In this document: piece after piece, positions 45,327 through 54,140 of the stretch
Layout of the letters: the number at the start of each line of letters is the position of its first letter
Position numbering within the stretch: position 1 is the first letter of the stretch
Assembly (NCBI GenBank): GCA_021154885.1
Contig: JAJKHS010000097.1
Span: forward strand, 1 to 62,244
Source: Thermoanaerobaculum sp.
GTDB lineage: Bacteria; Acidobacteriota; Thermoanaerobaculia; Multivoradales; UBA5704
DNA: 62,244 nucleotides
Reading direction: 5' to 3'
The notes under the pieces: generated by a model
Told to the model about the DNA's origin: nothing
Database searches by the model: none
What the model saw: the letters and a program-made list of their open reading frames with translations, nothing else
Made by a program: the position numbers and the translations under genes

Positions 45327-45350
45327 GAGCTGCGCGGCAGCAAAACCAAA

Positions 45351-45452
45351 GAAGGGACTTCAGGGACAGCAGGGACTTCAGGGACACCGTGGGAGGAGAC
45401 TGTCCCCGGCCCTGTTGTCGCTGAAGTCCCTGATGTCCCCTTGGGTCCCTTG
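45351..45452. repeat. 9-bp-period GGGAC array with inverted copy
   Basis: GGGAC cores at 45354, 45363, 45372 and 45381 are nine bases apart with TTCA and AGCA spacers. An inverted set (GTCCC at 45426, 45435 and 45445) follows, so the region can form a long imperfect hairpin between the convergent exported-protein gene and lhgO. Confidence 0.8.
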
Positions 45453-45466
45453 CTCTCCCGAGCCGC

Positions 45467-46681
45467 TTAATCCCGCCCCAGCGCCGCCACCGCCATCGCC
45501 GCGATCTCCTCTCCGATGCGGATCGACGCGGTGGCGGCGGGCGACGGCGCGTTGAGCACGTGGATGGCCCGCTCGCCGCGCACGATGTGGAAGTCGTCGA
45601 CCAATCTCCCCTGAGCATCCAGCGCCTGCGCCCGCACGCCGCTCCCCGCCCGGTGGAGGTCCGCCGGGCGGATCTCCGGCACCAGGCGCTGCAGGTCCCG
45701 CACGAACGCTCCCTTGAGCAGCGACCGGCGGACCTCGTAGGCGCCGGTGCGCCAGTAGCGGGCGGCGAGGCGCCAGAAGCCCGGCCAGGCCGCGGTGCCG
45801 GCGAAGTCGCGCAACGAGACGTCGCGCCAGCGGTAGCCCTCGCGCTTGAGGGCCAGGACGGCGTTGGGCCCGGCCTCGACGCCGCCGCTCACCATGCGGG
45901 TCAGGTGCACTCCCAGGAACGGGAAGCGCGGGTCGGGCACGGGGTAGATGAGGCCGCGGACGAGGCCGCGCCGCTCGGACGTCAACTGGTAGTACTCGCC
46001 GCGGAAGGGGAGGACGTGCACGCCGGGATCAGCGCCGCAGAGCCGGGCCACGCGGTCCGCCTGGAGGCCGGCGCAGTTGATCAGGAGCGACGCCGCGAAG
46101 GCCCCGCGCGCCGTCTCCACCACCAGCCCTGAGCCGTCGCGCCGCACGCCGAGGACACGGGCGCCCGTGACCACCCGGCCGCCCCGGACCTCGATGCGCC
46201 GGGCATAGGCGCGGGCCACGGCGGGATAGTCGGCGATGCCCGTCTCCGGTACGTGGAGGGCCGCGATGCCGGCGGCGTGAGGCTCGATCTCGGGGATCTC
46301 CTCTGCCCGCAGCCGGCGCACCCCGTCGAGGCCGTTGGCGCTCCCCCGCCGTTCGAGCTCGTCGAGCCGCGGCAGCTCCTCCGGCCGGATGGCCACCACC
46401 AGCTTGCCGCAGCGCTGATGGGCGATCCCCTCCTCGGCGCAGAAGCGGTAGAGGGCGCGGGCCCCCTCGACGCAGAGCCGCGCCTTGAGCGAGCCGGGCT
46501 TGTAGTAGAGGCCGGAGTGGATGACGCCGCTGTTGTGGCCGCTCTGATGGGCGGCGACGTGGTCCTCGGCCTCGCACACGGTCACCTTCAGGCCGCGGCC
46601 GGCCAGGGCCATGGCCGTGCCCAGACCCACCAGGCCGCCGCCGGCCACGGCCACGTCGCAGGAGCCGTCGAGAGAGGTCAT
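45467..46681 (-). CDS. lhgO: L-2-hydroxyglutarate oxidase/dehydrogenase
   Basis: A 404-residue FAD-dependent DAO-family enzyme. FAD-binding VAVAGGGLVGLGTAMALAGRG lies at the N-terminus, then HNSGVIHSGLYYKPGSLKA, a signature of LhgO, and the C-terminal VLNAPSPAATASIRIGEEIA. It oxidises L-2-hydroxyglutarate to 2-oxoglutarate, removing this side product of central metabolism. Length fits. It is second in a two-gene unit behind pdxH, 17 bp apart. Confidence 0.9.
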   Translation of the reverse strand: MTSLDGSCDVAVAGGGLVGLGTAMALAGRGLKVTVCEAEDHVAAHQSGHNSGVIHSGLYYKPGSLKARLCVEGARALYRFCAEEGIAHQRCGKLVVAIRPEELPRLDELERRGSANGLDGVRRLRAEEIPEIEPHAAGIAALHVPETGIADYPAVARAYARRIEVRGGRVVTGARVLGVRRDGSGLVVETARGAFAASLLINCAGLQADRVARLCGADPGVHVLPFRGEYYQLTSERRGLVRGLIYPVPDPRFPFLGVHLTRMVSGGVEAGPNAVLALKREGYRWRDVSLRDFAGTAAWPGFWRLAARYWRTGAYEVRRSLLKGAFVRDLQRLVPEIRPADLHRAGSGVRAQALDAQGRLVDDFHIVRGERAIHVLNAPSPAATASIRIGEEIAAMAVAALGRD

Positions 46682-46698
46682 GGGACGGGAGGCGAGGC

Positions 46699-47337
46699 TC
46701 AGGGGGCCAGCCGCTCGATCCTCCAGCCATCCTCGGGGAGGCGCACGTAGCGCAGGCGGTCGTGCAGCCGGCTCGGCCGCCCCTGCCAGAACTCCACGAT
46801 CTCGGGGCGGACGCGGAATCCGCCCCAGTCGTCCGGCAGGGGAACGTCGCCGTCGGCGAAGCGCTCGGCGGCCTCCTCCACCTTGTGCTCCAGCTCCTCG
46901 CGGCTCATCAGGGAGCGACTCTGCGGTGAGGCCCAGGCCCCCAGGCGCGAGCCCCGGGGACGGGAGGCGAAGTAGGCCTCGGACTCCTCTCGTGTCGTCC
47001 TCTCCACCACCCCCTCGATCCGCACCTGCCGCTCCAGGGCCGACCAGTAGAAGACCAGGGCCGCCCGGGGGTTCGCCGCGAGCTCCCGCCCCTTGGCGCT
47101 CGCGTAGTGGGTGTAGAAGACAAATCCCCGTTCGTCGAATCCCTTGAGCAGCACCACCCGCGCCGCCGGACGGCCGTCGCGGTCGGCCGTGGCCAGGACC
47201 ATGGCGGTGAAGTCCTCGGGCTGGGCTTCGCGGGCCTGGCCGAGCCAGACCCGGAACTGGTCGACGGGATCGGCGGCGAGGTCCTCTTCGGAGAGCCCCG
47301 CCAGAGCGTACTCCCGGCGGACGTCGGAGACTTTCAT
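46699..47337 (-). CDS. pdxH: Pyridoxamine 5'-phosphate oxidase
   Basis: A 212-residue FMN-dependent PdxH. It shows MVLATADRDGRPAARVVLLKGFDERGFVFYTHY, then NPRAALVFYWSALERQVRIEGVVER, SRLGAWAS.QS, and the C-terminal RPSRLHDRLRYVRL, where Arg and His bind the PLP phosphate. It makes PLP from PNP or PMP. First gene of the minus-strand pair with lhgO; its start is 223 bp from the divergent imuA gene. Confidence 0.93.
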   Translation of the reverse strand: MKVSDVRREYALAGLSEEDLAADPVDQFRVWLGQAREAQPEDFTAMVLATADRDGRPAARVVLLKGFDERGFVFYTHYASAKGRELAANPRAALVFYWSALERQVRIEGVVERTTREESEAYFASRPRGSRLGAWASPQSRSLMSREELEHKVEEAAERFADGDVPLPDDWGGFRVRPEIVEFWQGRPSRLHDRLRYVRLPEDGWRIERLAP

Positions 47338-47497
47338 CGGCGCGCCAATTCTAGCCGCGCTTCGCCGGAGAGAAAAGTTAAACCTTCATGCCATCAAATG
47401 TCGCTGGCGCGGAACGGCGCTTTGGCCGGCATCATGATAATCGATCAGTTGGAACGCAGGGCCGCGATTTCACTGGATTCGTAGCCGATATTAAATA

Positions 47498-47546
47498 CCA
47501 ATTCCGATTTGACTTACGCCGACATTACGCTTAACATTCGGATTGG
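47498..47546 (+). promoter_or_regulatory. Promoter of imuA-imuB flanked by an inverted repeat
   Basis: TTGACT (47509-47514) and TAACAT (47532-47537), 17 bp apart, form a good sigma-70-like promoter upstream of imuA at 47561. It is bracketed by CCAATTCCGA (47498-47507) and TTCGGATTGG (47537-47546), inverted arms with one base difference. Such an arrangement would allow a repressor, for example a LexA-like protein, to cover the promoter; that the regulator is LexA is an inference. Confidence 0.5.
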
Positions 47547-47560
47547 GAGAGACGACGGAA

Positions 47561-48445
47561 ATGGCCGAGCCCCTGATCCGAGAACCGCTTCTGGACACGC
47601 CGGAGATGCCCGGGAACGTCTCGCCGGCGCTCCGGCTGCTGCGGTCGTCGCTGCCCGAAGCCTTCCGGTCGCGCCTGCGCAGCGCCCGCGAGCTCGACCG
47701 GGAGATCCGCGACGCCGCCGGCGAGGGCGCCTTCGCCACCGCCGTGCCGGCCCTCGACCGGCTGCTCGACGGCGGCCTCCCCCGCGGCCAGCTCGTGGAG
47801 CTGGTGGGCGGGCGCACCAGCGGCCGCTTCTCCACTCTGCTCGCGGTGCTGGCGGCGGCCACCGGCGTGGGCGAGACCGCGGCCCTGGTGGACCTGGGCG
47901 ACGGCCTCGATCCCGAGGCGGCCCTGGCCCTGGGAGCGGACCTCGAGCGCCTGCTGTGGCTGCGCCCCGTCACCCTCAAGGATTCTCTGGCCGCCGCCGA
48001 GATGCTCCTCGCCAGCGGCTTCCCCCTCGTCGCCCTCGACCTCGGGCAGCCGCCGGTGCGGGGCGGGCGCGGCGTCGAAGCGGCCTGGCTGCGGCTGGCG
48101 CGGGCCGCCCGCGCCCATGACGCGGCGCTGCTGGTGGCGTCTCCCTACCGGGTGAGCGGCACGGCGGCCGCCGTGGTGCTGAAGGCCGAGCGGGCCCGCG
48201 CCGCCTGGCAGGGGCAGGGCGCTTCGCCCCGGCTGCTGGGGGGGTGCTCCTCGCGCCTGGTGCTGGAGAAGCGGCGGGGTCAGCTCGCCGGCCGCGCCGA
48301 GGAGCTCACTCTCACGGCTCCGGGCGCGCCCCGGCCGGCGGCGGTCCCGGCCCGTTCGCCCGTGGCCGAGGCCCGGCCGCGAGTGCGAGAGGAGAGGCCC
48401 GCCATCGCCGCAGTCCCCCCTCTGCGTCGGGCCGCCGCGGGCTGA
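47561..48445 (+). CDS. imuA: ImuA-like RecA-fold protein
   Basis: A 294-residue protein of the ImuA/SulA-like RecA-fold group. FATAVPALDRLLDGGLPRGQLVELVGGRTSGRF corresponds to the degenerate Walker A region, where the normal G-K-T/S lysine is replaced (GRTSGRFS), so ATPase activity is doubtful. LVALDLGQPPVRGG fits the Walker B strand. It is followed by imuB 9 bp downstream, the normal order of the damage-inducible mutasome. ATG at 47561 is used; a TTG at 47543 is less likely. Confidence 0.8.
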   Translation: MAEPLIREPLLDTPEMPGNVSPALRLLRSSLPEAFRSRLRSARELDREIRDAAGEGAFATAVPALDRLLDGGLPRGQLVELVGGRTSGRFSTLLAVLAAATGVGETAALVDLGDGLDPEAALALGADLERLLWLRPVTLKDSLAAAEMLLASGFPLVALDLGQPPVRGGRGVEAAWLRLARAARAHDAALLVASPYRVSGTAAAVVLKAERARAAWQGQGASPRLLGGCSSRLVLEKRRGQLAGRAEELTLTAPGAPRPAAVPARSPVAEARPRVREERPAIAAVPPLRRAAAG

Positions 48446-48454
48446 TTGATCTCC

Positions 48455-49999
48455 ATGGCCTCCCCCCGGCTCGCCTGTCTCCTCCTCCCTCTCTTCCCCC
48501 TGGCCGCGCGGCTGCGCAGCGAGCCGGAGCTGGTGCGGGAGGCGCTGGTGGTGGTGGCGGGCAACGGCAACGCCGCCCGGGTGGTGGCCGCCACCCGCCT
48601 CGCCCGGGCCGCCGGCGTGCGTCCCGGGCTCACCCTGCCGCAGGCCCGGGCCCTCTGCCCCAAGCTGGTGGCCCGCCCGCGGGACGGGGAGTGCGAACGG
48701 GCGGCCCAGGAATCGCTCCTGGAGGTGGCCGAGGGGTTCTCCCCGCGGGTGGAGGACGCGGGAGAGGGCACCGCCTATCTGGACCTCGAAGGGCTGGAGC
48801 GCCTCTATTCTAGGGGTCCGGACGCGACGCCGGAGCTCGACCTGGCGCGCTCGCTGATGGCCGCCGCCGACGCCGCGGGGCTGCCGGCCCGGGTGGGCAT
48901 CGCCTCCAGCAAGCTGGCGGCGCGCATCGCCGCCGGCCTCCCCGAGCCGCCCGTGATCGTGCCGGCGGGCGAGGAGGCGGCGTTCCTGGCGCCGCTCCCC
49001 CTGCAGCGCCTCGCCCCCGAAGTGGACGTGGCGGGCACGCTGGAGCGCTGGGGCGTGCGCTCGGTGGGCGACTTCGCGAAGCTCCCGCCCTCGCGGGTGG
49101 CGAGCCGCCTGGGGCGCACGGGCCGCGAGCTCCACGCCACCGCCCGCGGCATCGACGCCCGCCCCCTGATCCCCCGCGAGCCGCCGCCGGCCTTCCACGA
49201 GGGGATGAGCCTCGAATGGCCGCTGGTCGCCCTCGAGCCCTTCCTGTTCGTGGGGCGGGCGGCCCTCGACCGCCTCTGCCAGCGCCTGGAGTCGCGGGGC
49301 TACGCCGCCATCCGCCTGGAGCTCGCGCTGCGCCTGGAGCCGGATGGCCACCAGGAGCGCGCCATCGACCTGCCGGCGCCCACCTGCGACGTCAAGACCC
49401 TGCTCACCCTGGTCCGCCTGGAGCTGGAGGCCCGGCCGCCCGGGGCGCCGGTGGCCGGCTTCTCCTTCGCCGCCCATCCCGACCGGCCACGGGAGGCCCA
49501 GCTCTCGCTCTACGGCCCGGCGGCCCTCTCGCCGGACAAGCTGGCCACCACGCTCGCCCGCCTCTTCGCCCTCCTCGGTCCTGAGCGGGTGGGCTCGCCG
49601 CGGCCGGTGGACGGCCACAGCCCGGAGCGCTTCGCCTTGGTGGACTTCTCCCCTCCCCCGCCGCCGGAGGTGCGCCGCGAGCCGCGGGCCGGCCGCGGCC
49701 TGCTCGCCGTGCGCGTGCTGCGGCCACCAGTGGAGCTCGAGGTGATCACGAACGGGAGTGCCGAGGGAGAAGCTCCGGTGGAGATCCGCACCCCCGCGAG
49801 CGAGGCGGCGGCGAAGCGCCCGCGCGTCGAAGGCGAGGTGAAGGTGGCCTCCGGCCCGTGGGGGCTCGAAGAGGACTGGTGGGCCGAGGACCCCATCGGC
49901 CGCGACTACTGGGACGTGGAGCTCGCCGGCCGCGGGCTCTACCGCATCTACCGCGAACGCGCGACCGGCGTCTGGTACGCGGACGGCATCTACGACTGA
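48455..49999 (+). CDS. imuB: ImuB-like Y-family polymerase subunit
   Basis: A 514-residue ImuB-like protein. The fold of Y-family polymerases is visible (ARAAGVRPGLTLPQARALCP; YLDLEGLERLY; RVGIASSKLAARIAAG; LERWGVRSVGDFAKLPPSRVASRLGRTG), but the N-terminal palm (CLLLPLFPLAARLR) lacks the metal-binding Asp normally found there, so catalysis is not expected. This is known for ImuB, which acts as a hub between the clamp and DnaE2. The C-terminus ends in a GLYRIYRERATGVWYADGIYD segment. No dnaE2 is in the window; it must be elsewhere if the system is complete. Confidence 0.85.
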   Translation: MASPRLACLLLPLFPLAARLRSEPELVREALVVVAGNGNAARVVAATRLARAAGVRPGLTLPQARALCPKLVARPRDGECERAAQESLLEVAEGFSPRVEDAGEGTAYLDLEGLERLYSRGPDATPELDLARSLMAAADAAGLPARVGIASSKLAARIAAGLPEPPVIVPAGEEAAFLAPLPLQRLAPEVDVAGTLERWGVRSVGDFAKLPPSRVASRLGRTGRELHATARGIDARPLIPREPPPAFHEGMSLEWPLVALEPFLFVGRAALDRLCQRLESRGYAAIRLELALRLEPDGHQERAIDLPAPTCDVKTLLTLVRLELEARPPGAPVAGFSFAAHPDRPREAQLSLYGPAALSPDKLATTLARLFALLGPERVGSPRPVDGHSPERFALVDFSPPPPPEVRREPRAGRGLLAVRVLRPPVELEVITNGSAEGEAPVEIRTPASEAAAKRPRVEGEVKVASGPWGLEEDWWAEDPIGRDYWDVELAGRGLYRIYRERATGVWYADGIYD

Positions 50000-50005
50000 C
50001 CTGCC

Positions 50006-51277
50006 CTATGGCACGACGTGATTCGGCGCGCAGGCGCTGTCGAGCCGGGTGCCTTCGACGCCGACGCTGAAGCGGCCGTTGGCATCCATGTCCACGATCA
50101 TCCAGGCCTGGGCCGCGGCAGGATCGAACGGCGGGTTCGGGTTGCCGGTGACCGTGGCGTTCAAGTCGAGATAGAGCCAGCCGAAGTTGAACGGCACCGG
50201 GAACTCAGCGCCCCCGATCTTCGTGCGTTGAGCCTCAGCCGGGAAGGGAATGATGCTCGGCCCCGGGGGCTGCGGACAGATGGGAAATACCAGTGGCACG
50301 CTCACATGCTCCTCCTCGTCGAAGACGTCGACGCTCTCCTGGCCCAGCGGGAACCAGGAGGGACGGCCCAGGGCCGCCGGGCAGGTGAAGGGGTCCTGTC
50401 TGGTCTTCGAATCCCGCCACACCACATAGCTCGTGCCGCCGTTGAAGGGGCCGCCATTGACGTAGCGGCCGGCGAAGGTCGTGGCGAGCGGCTCGCGATG
50501 GTCGCTCGCGTTCCAACCGACGTAACGGCCGTAGAAGGTGTACCGGCCGGGGGTCGTGGTCGCCGGGTCGGTGAGGGAAGCCTCGATGTGGACCAGGGTA
50601 CCGCCGTTGGCGAAGCTCTGGCCGGGGTTGACGTAGAAGTAGTCACCCCAGAGGACGTTCTGGAAGGTGATGTCGCTGCTGAAGTAGGCGGCATCGCCCG
50701 GCTCACGCAGAGTGCAGTTGCTCACCGTGTCGACCGTGATGTAGCCGCGAGCGATGTTGTCACCCAGGTCACGGCCGGAGCATTGGCCGTTGATCACCGG
50801 CGAGCCCTTGCCGGTGAGCGACAGGGCGAGGTGTTTAATGAAGGCCGGCGGCAGCGGCGGCGGCGGCAACTGGCCGGTGCAGCTCGCGAAGTTGACGTCC
50901 TGCGACAGGATACCCTTCGGGCTGATCTGGTCGTTGGGATCCTGGCCGGCGGACGCCGTCTGCGGCAGGTTGCCGTTGATCAGGATGTCGCGCAGGTTGA
51001 TCGTCTGCACGTCATAGCCCGTCAGGTAGATGTTGAAGGTGAGGACGTAGACCGACAGGTCGCTCCAGATCGTGACGTGGGCCAGTATCGAGTTGGCCGA
51101 GGCGTTGTTCACCGAGAACAGGGTGGTGAGCCCGTTCGGATCGTTGAGATCCACCTCGAAGTACGGCAGCAGCAGCGTGGCCGCCGGCGCGACGTCGATG
51201 TTGCAGACGGCGGCCGGTGCCGGAGAGACGGAGGACAGCAGAGCCGAGAGTGCCAACAGGAAAACCGTACGCCGCAT
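50006..51277 (-). CDS. Exported protein of unknown function, tandem paralogue 1
   Basis: A 423-residue exported protein. After a signal peptide (VFLLALSALLSSVSPAPA) the mature part carries conserved blocks also seen in the next two genes: PAATLLLPYFEVDLNDPNG, VNNASANSILAHVTIWSD, YLTGYDVQTINLRDIL, YTFYGRYVGWNASDHREP and FGWLYLDLNATVTGNPNPP. There are two to four Cys, no catalytic motif and no repeats. AAAGGGAGG ribosome-binding site before the ATG. It is the most diverged of the three copies around 300-420. Probably a cell-surface or matrix protein; unknown. Confidence 0.75.
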   Translation of the reverse strand: MRRTVFLLALSALLSSVSPAPAAVCNIDVAPAATLLLPYFEVDLNDPNGLTTLFSVNNASANSILAHVTIWSDLSVYVLTFNIYLTGYDVQTINLRDILINGNLPQTASAGQDPNDQISPKGILSQDVNFASCTGQLPPPPLPPAFIKHLALSLTGKGSPVINGQCSGRDLGDNIARGYITVDTVSNCTLREPGDAAYFSSDITFQNVLWGDYFYVNPGQSFANGGTLVHIEASLTDPATTTPGRYTFYGRYVGWNASDHREPLATTFAGRYVNGGPFNGGTSYVVWRDSKTRQDPFTCPAALGRPSWFPLGQESVDVFDEEEHVSVPLVFPICPQPPGPSIIPFPAEAQRTKIGGAEFPVPFNFGWLYLDLNATVTGNPNPPFDPAAAQAWMIVDMDANGRFSVGVEGTRLDSACAPNHVVP

Positions 51278-51304
51278 CTTGCACCTCCCTTTGGATGGCC
51301 TGCA

Positions 51305-52579
51305 CTATGGAGTGAAGTGTTGCGCCGCGCAGGCGCTGTCGAGCTGGATCGCACTGAAACCCACGCTGAAGTGGCCGCTGGAATCCATGTTCAGCGTTAC
51401 CCAGGCCTGGGCCGCGGCAGGATCGGACGGCGGGTTCGGGTTGCCGGTGACCGTGGTGTTGAGGTCGAGGTAGAGCCAGCCGAACGCGAACGGCACCGGG
51501 AAGTCGGGGCCGCCGATCCGCGTGCGCTGCGCCTCGGCCGGGAAGGGGATGACGGAATCGACCGGCGGCTGCGGCGAGAACGGGAAGCCCGTGAAAGTCG
51601 ATGTCAGCTCCTGCTCGTCGAAGATGGCGACCCCCTCCGTGCTCAGCGGGAACCAGGAGGGGCGGCCGATCGTCGCGGGGCAGGTGAAAGAGCTCTGGAT
51701 GGTCTTCGAATCGCGCCAGACGAGAAGGCTGGAGCCGTTCCCCTGGAATGCGTTGTCGAAGGAGTAACGGCTGGCGAAGGTCGTGGGCAGCGGCTCGCGA
51801 TGATCGCTCGCGTTCCAGCCCACGTAACGGCCGTAGAAAGTGTACCGGCCGGCGGTCGTGGTCGCCGGGTTGGTGAGCGAGGCCTCGACGTGGACGAGCG
51901 TATCGCCACTGGCGAAATTCCGGGCGCTGTCGACGTAGAAGTAATCGCCCCAGAGGACGTTCTGGAAGGTGATGTCGGTGGTGAAGTAGCCCGGATCGCC
52001 CGGCAGGCGCAGGGTGCAGTTGCTCACCGTGTCCACCGTGACGTAGCCGCGAGCGATGTTGTCTCCATAGCTGCGGCCGACGCACTGGCCGCCGAACAGC
52101 GACGAGCCCTTGCCGGTGAGCGACTGGCGAAGGTGGTCGAGGAAAGCGGCCGGCAGCGGCGGCAATGGTAGCTGGCCGAGGCAGCTCGCGAAGTTGACGT
52201 CCTGCGACTTCTTGCCCTTGGGACTGATCCTGTCGGTCACGTCCTGGCCGGCGGAAGCCGTCTGCGGCACGTCGCCGTTGACCAGGACGTCGCGCAGATT
52301 GATCGTCTGCACGTCGTAGCCCGTCAGATAGACGTTGAAGTCGAGCACCGGCACCGACAGGTCGGACCAGATCGCGACGTGGGCCAGCACCGCCGTGGCC
52401 GACGCGTTGTTGATCGAGAACAGCGTCGTCAGCCCGTTCGGGTTGTCGAGGTCCACCTCGAAGTAGGGCAGGAGCAGCGTCGCCGCCGGCACGGCGTCGA
52501 TGGTGCAGATGACGGCCGACGCCGGAGGGACGGAGGACAGCAGGGCTGAGACCGCCAACAGGAGCACTGTACGCCGCAT
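51305..52579 (-). CDS. Exported protein of unknown function, tandem paralogue 2
   Basis: A 424-residue paralogue of the flanking two genes, with the same signal peptide style (VLLLAVSALLSSVPPASA) and the same blocks in order (CTIDAVPAATLLLPYFEVDL, FQNVLWGDYFYVDSARNF, RPSWFPLSTEG, FPAEAQRTRIGGPDFPVPF). It is 27 bp from the first copy and has its own GAAGAGAGG site, so the group may be one transcript. Differences from copy 1 are concentrated in the region after YTFYGRYVGWNASDHREPL. Function unknown. Confidence 0.75.
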   Translation of the reverse strand: MRRTVLLLAVSALLSSVPPASAVICTIDAVPAATLLLPYFEVDLDNPNGLTTLFSINNASATAVLAHVAIWSDLSVPVLDFNVYLTGYDVQTINLRDVLVNGDVPQTASAGQDVTDRISPKGKKSQDVNFASCLGQLPLPPLPAAFLDHLRQSLTGKGSSLFGGQCVGRSYGDNIARGYVTVDTVSNCTLRLPGDPGYFTTDITFQNVLWGDYFYVDSARNFASGDTLVHVEASLTNPATTTAGRYTFYGRYVGWNASDHREPLPTTFASRYSFDNAFQGNGSSLLVWRDSKTIQSSFTCPATIGRPSWFPLSTEGVAIFDEQELTSTFTGFPFSPQPPVDSVIPFPAEAQRTRIGGPDFPVPFAFGWLYLDLNTTVTGNPNPPSDPAAAQAWVTLNMDSSGHFSVGFSAIQLDSACAAQHFTP

Positions 52580-52666
52580 CTCGCACCTCTCTTCGTGAGG
52601 GCCTTCGATCGTCTATGTCATAACAGCAATTTCACCCCCCGTCAACAGGCGCGGAGAGCGAGACCC

Positions 52667-52687
52667 GGCCGGGGAGAGACCCCGGCC
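52667..52687. terminator. GC hairpin between paralogues 2 and 3
   Basis: GGCCGGGG (52667-52674) and CCCCGGCC (52680-52687) form a stable 8-bp stem with a 5-nt loop. It follows the stop of paralogue 3 on the minus strand by about 36 bp. No T-run follows on either side, so it may be a processing or attenuation hairpin rather than a full terminator. Confidence 0.4.
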
Positions 52688-52723
52688 CTCGGTGTTCATC
52701 GCAGGAGCTACGTCTGCCTGTTC

Positions 52724-54025
52724 CTACGGCACGAAGTGATTCGGCGCGCAGGCGCTGTCGAGCTGAATGGCGTCGAAGCCGGCGCTGAAATTACTGCTTC
52801 TGCCAGAAACATTATCGACCATGACCAATGCTACCCAGGCCTGGGCGGCGGCAGGATCGAACGGCGGGTTCGGGTTGCCGGTGACCGTGGTGTTCAGGTC
52901 CAGGTACAGCCAGCCCAAGGTGAACGGCACCGGGAAGTCCGCACCGTTGATCGGCGTGCGCTGGGCCTCGGCCGGGAATAGAGTGGGCCCCTGCTGCGGC
53001 GGCTGCGGTGAGAACGGGAATGGATTCCCTATAGCCATCTGCTCGTTCTCGTCGAAGACGTCGAACCGCCCCTGCCCCAGCGGGAACCAGGACGGACGGC
53101 CCGTGGTCGCCGGGCAGGTGAAGGGCTGCTGGTTGGTCTTCGAGTCGCGCCAGACGATGTAGCTCGTGTCGCGGGTGAAGGCGTCGCCGATGAAGGGGTT
53201 GTTGCCGGTGACAAAGCGGCCGGCGAAGGCGGTGGCGAGCGGCTCGCGGTGGTCGCTCGCGTTCCAACCCACGTAGCGGCCGTAGAAGGTGTAGCGGCCG
53301 GCCGTCGTGGTCGCCGGGTCGGTCAGCGAAGCCTCGACGTGGACCAGCGTGTCGCCGTTGGCGAAGCTCTGAGCGGCGTTGACGTAGAAGTAGTCGCCCC
53401 AGAGGACGTTCTGGAAGGTGACGTCCTGGGTGAAGTAGTTGACGTCGCTGGGCAGACGCAGGGTGCAGTTGCTCACCGTGTCGACCGTGACGTAGCCACG
53501 GGCGATGTTGTCGCCCAGGTTGCGGCCGGCGCACAGGCCGCCGAACAGCGGCGAGGCCTTGCCGGTGAGGGCCAGCGCGAGGTGCTGGACGAAGCTCGGC
53601 GGCAGCGGCGGCGGCGGAAGCTGGCCGTTGCAGCTCGCAAAGTTGACGTCCTGCGACTTCGGGCCCTGGGGGCTGATCTTGTCGTCCGGATCCTGACCGT
53701 CCGACGCGGTCACCGGGATGGAGCCGGCGAGCAGGTCGCGCAGGTTGATCGTCTGCACGTCGTACCCTGTGAGGTAGACGTTGAAGTCGAGGACCGGCAC
53801 CGACAGGTCGGACCACACCGTGACGTGCGCCAGCGCCGCGGTGGCCGACGCGTTGTTGATCGAGAACAGGGTCGTCAGCCCGTTCGGATTGTTGAGATTC
53901 ACCTCGAAGTAAGGCAGGAGCAGCGTCGCCGCCGGCACGGCGTCGATCGTGCAGATGACGGCGCCGGCGGGGACGACGGCCGCCACGGCACACAGCAGGA
54001 ATACACCCAGGACGAGTCGCTTCAT
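52724..54025 (-). CDS. Exported protein of unknown function, tandem paralogue 3
   Basis: A 433-residue third copy of the exported family. Signal peptide LVLGVFLLCAVAAVVPAGA, then the same blocks (PAATLLLPYFEVNLNNPNG, NLRDLLAGSIPVTASDGQDP, WGDYFYVNAAQSFANGD, FPAEAQRTPINGADFPVPF). It has a small insertion (FVTGNNPFIGDAFTRDTS) relative to the others. Being first in the minus-strand direction, with a GGAGGGAG site before the ATG at 54025, it is probably the parent promoter-proximal gene. Longer frames to 54196 are not supported. Confidence 0.75.
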   Translation of the reverse strand: MKRLVLGVFLLCAVAAVVPAGAVICTIDAVPAATLLLPYFEVNLNNPNGLTTLFSINNASATAALAHVTVWSDLSVPVLDFNVYLTGYDVQTINLRDLLAGSIPVTASDGQDPDDKISPQGPKSQDVNFASCNGQLPPPPLPPSFVQHLALALTGKASPLFGGLCAGRNLGDNIARGYVTVDTVSNCTLRLPSDVNYFTQDVTFQNVLWGDYFYVNAAQSFANGDTLVHVEASLTDPATTTAGRYTFYGRYVGWNASDHREPLATAFAGRFVTGNNPFIGDAFTRDTSYIVWRDSKTNQQPFTCPATTGRPSWFPLGQGRFDVFDENEQMAIGNPFPFSPQPPQQGPTLFPAEAQRTPINGADFPVPFTLGWLYLDLNTTVTGNPNPPFDPAAAQAWVALVMVDNVSGRSSNFSAGFDAIQLDSACAPNHFVP

Positions 54026-54140
54026 CTCACTCCCTCCATGCTGGGGAAAACGGCCACGAAAACTGCGGCGATGGTAACACCAAATCGAAGGGAGGGAGAG
54101 GGGCGCAGCATGCCGCGCCCCGAGGTAAACAAAGAGCGTC

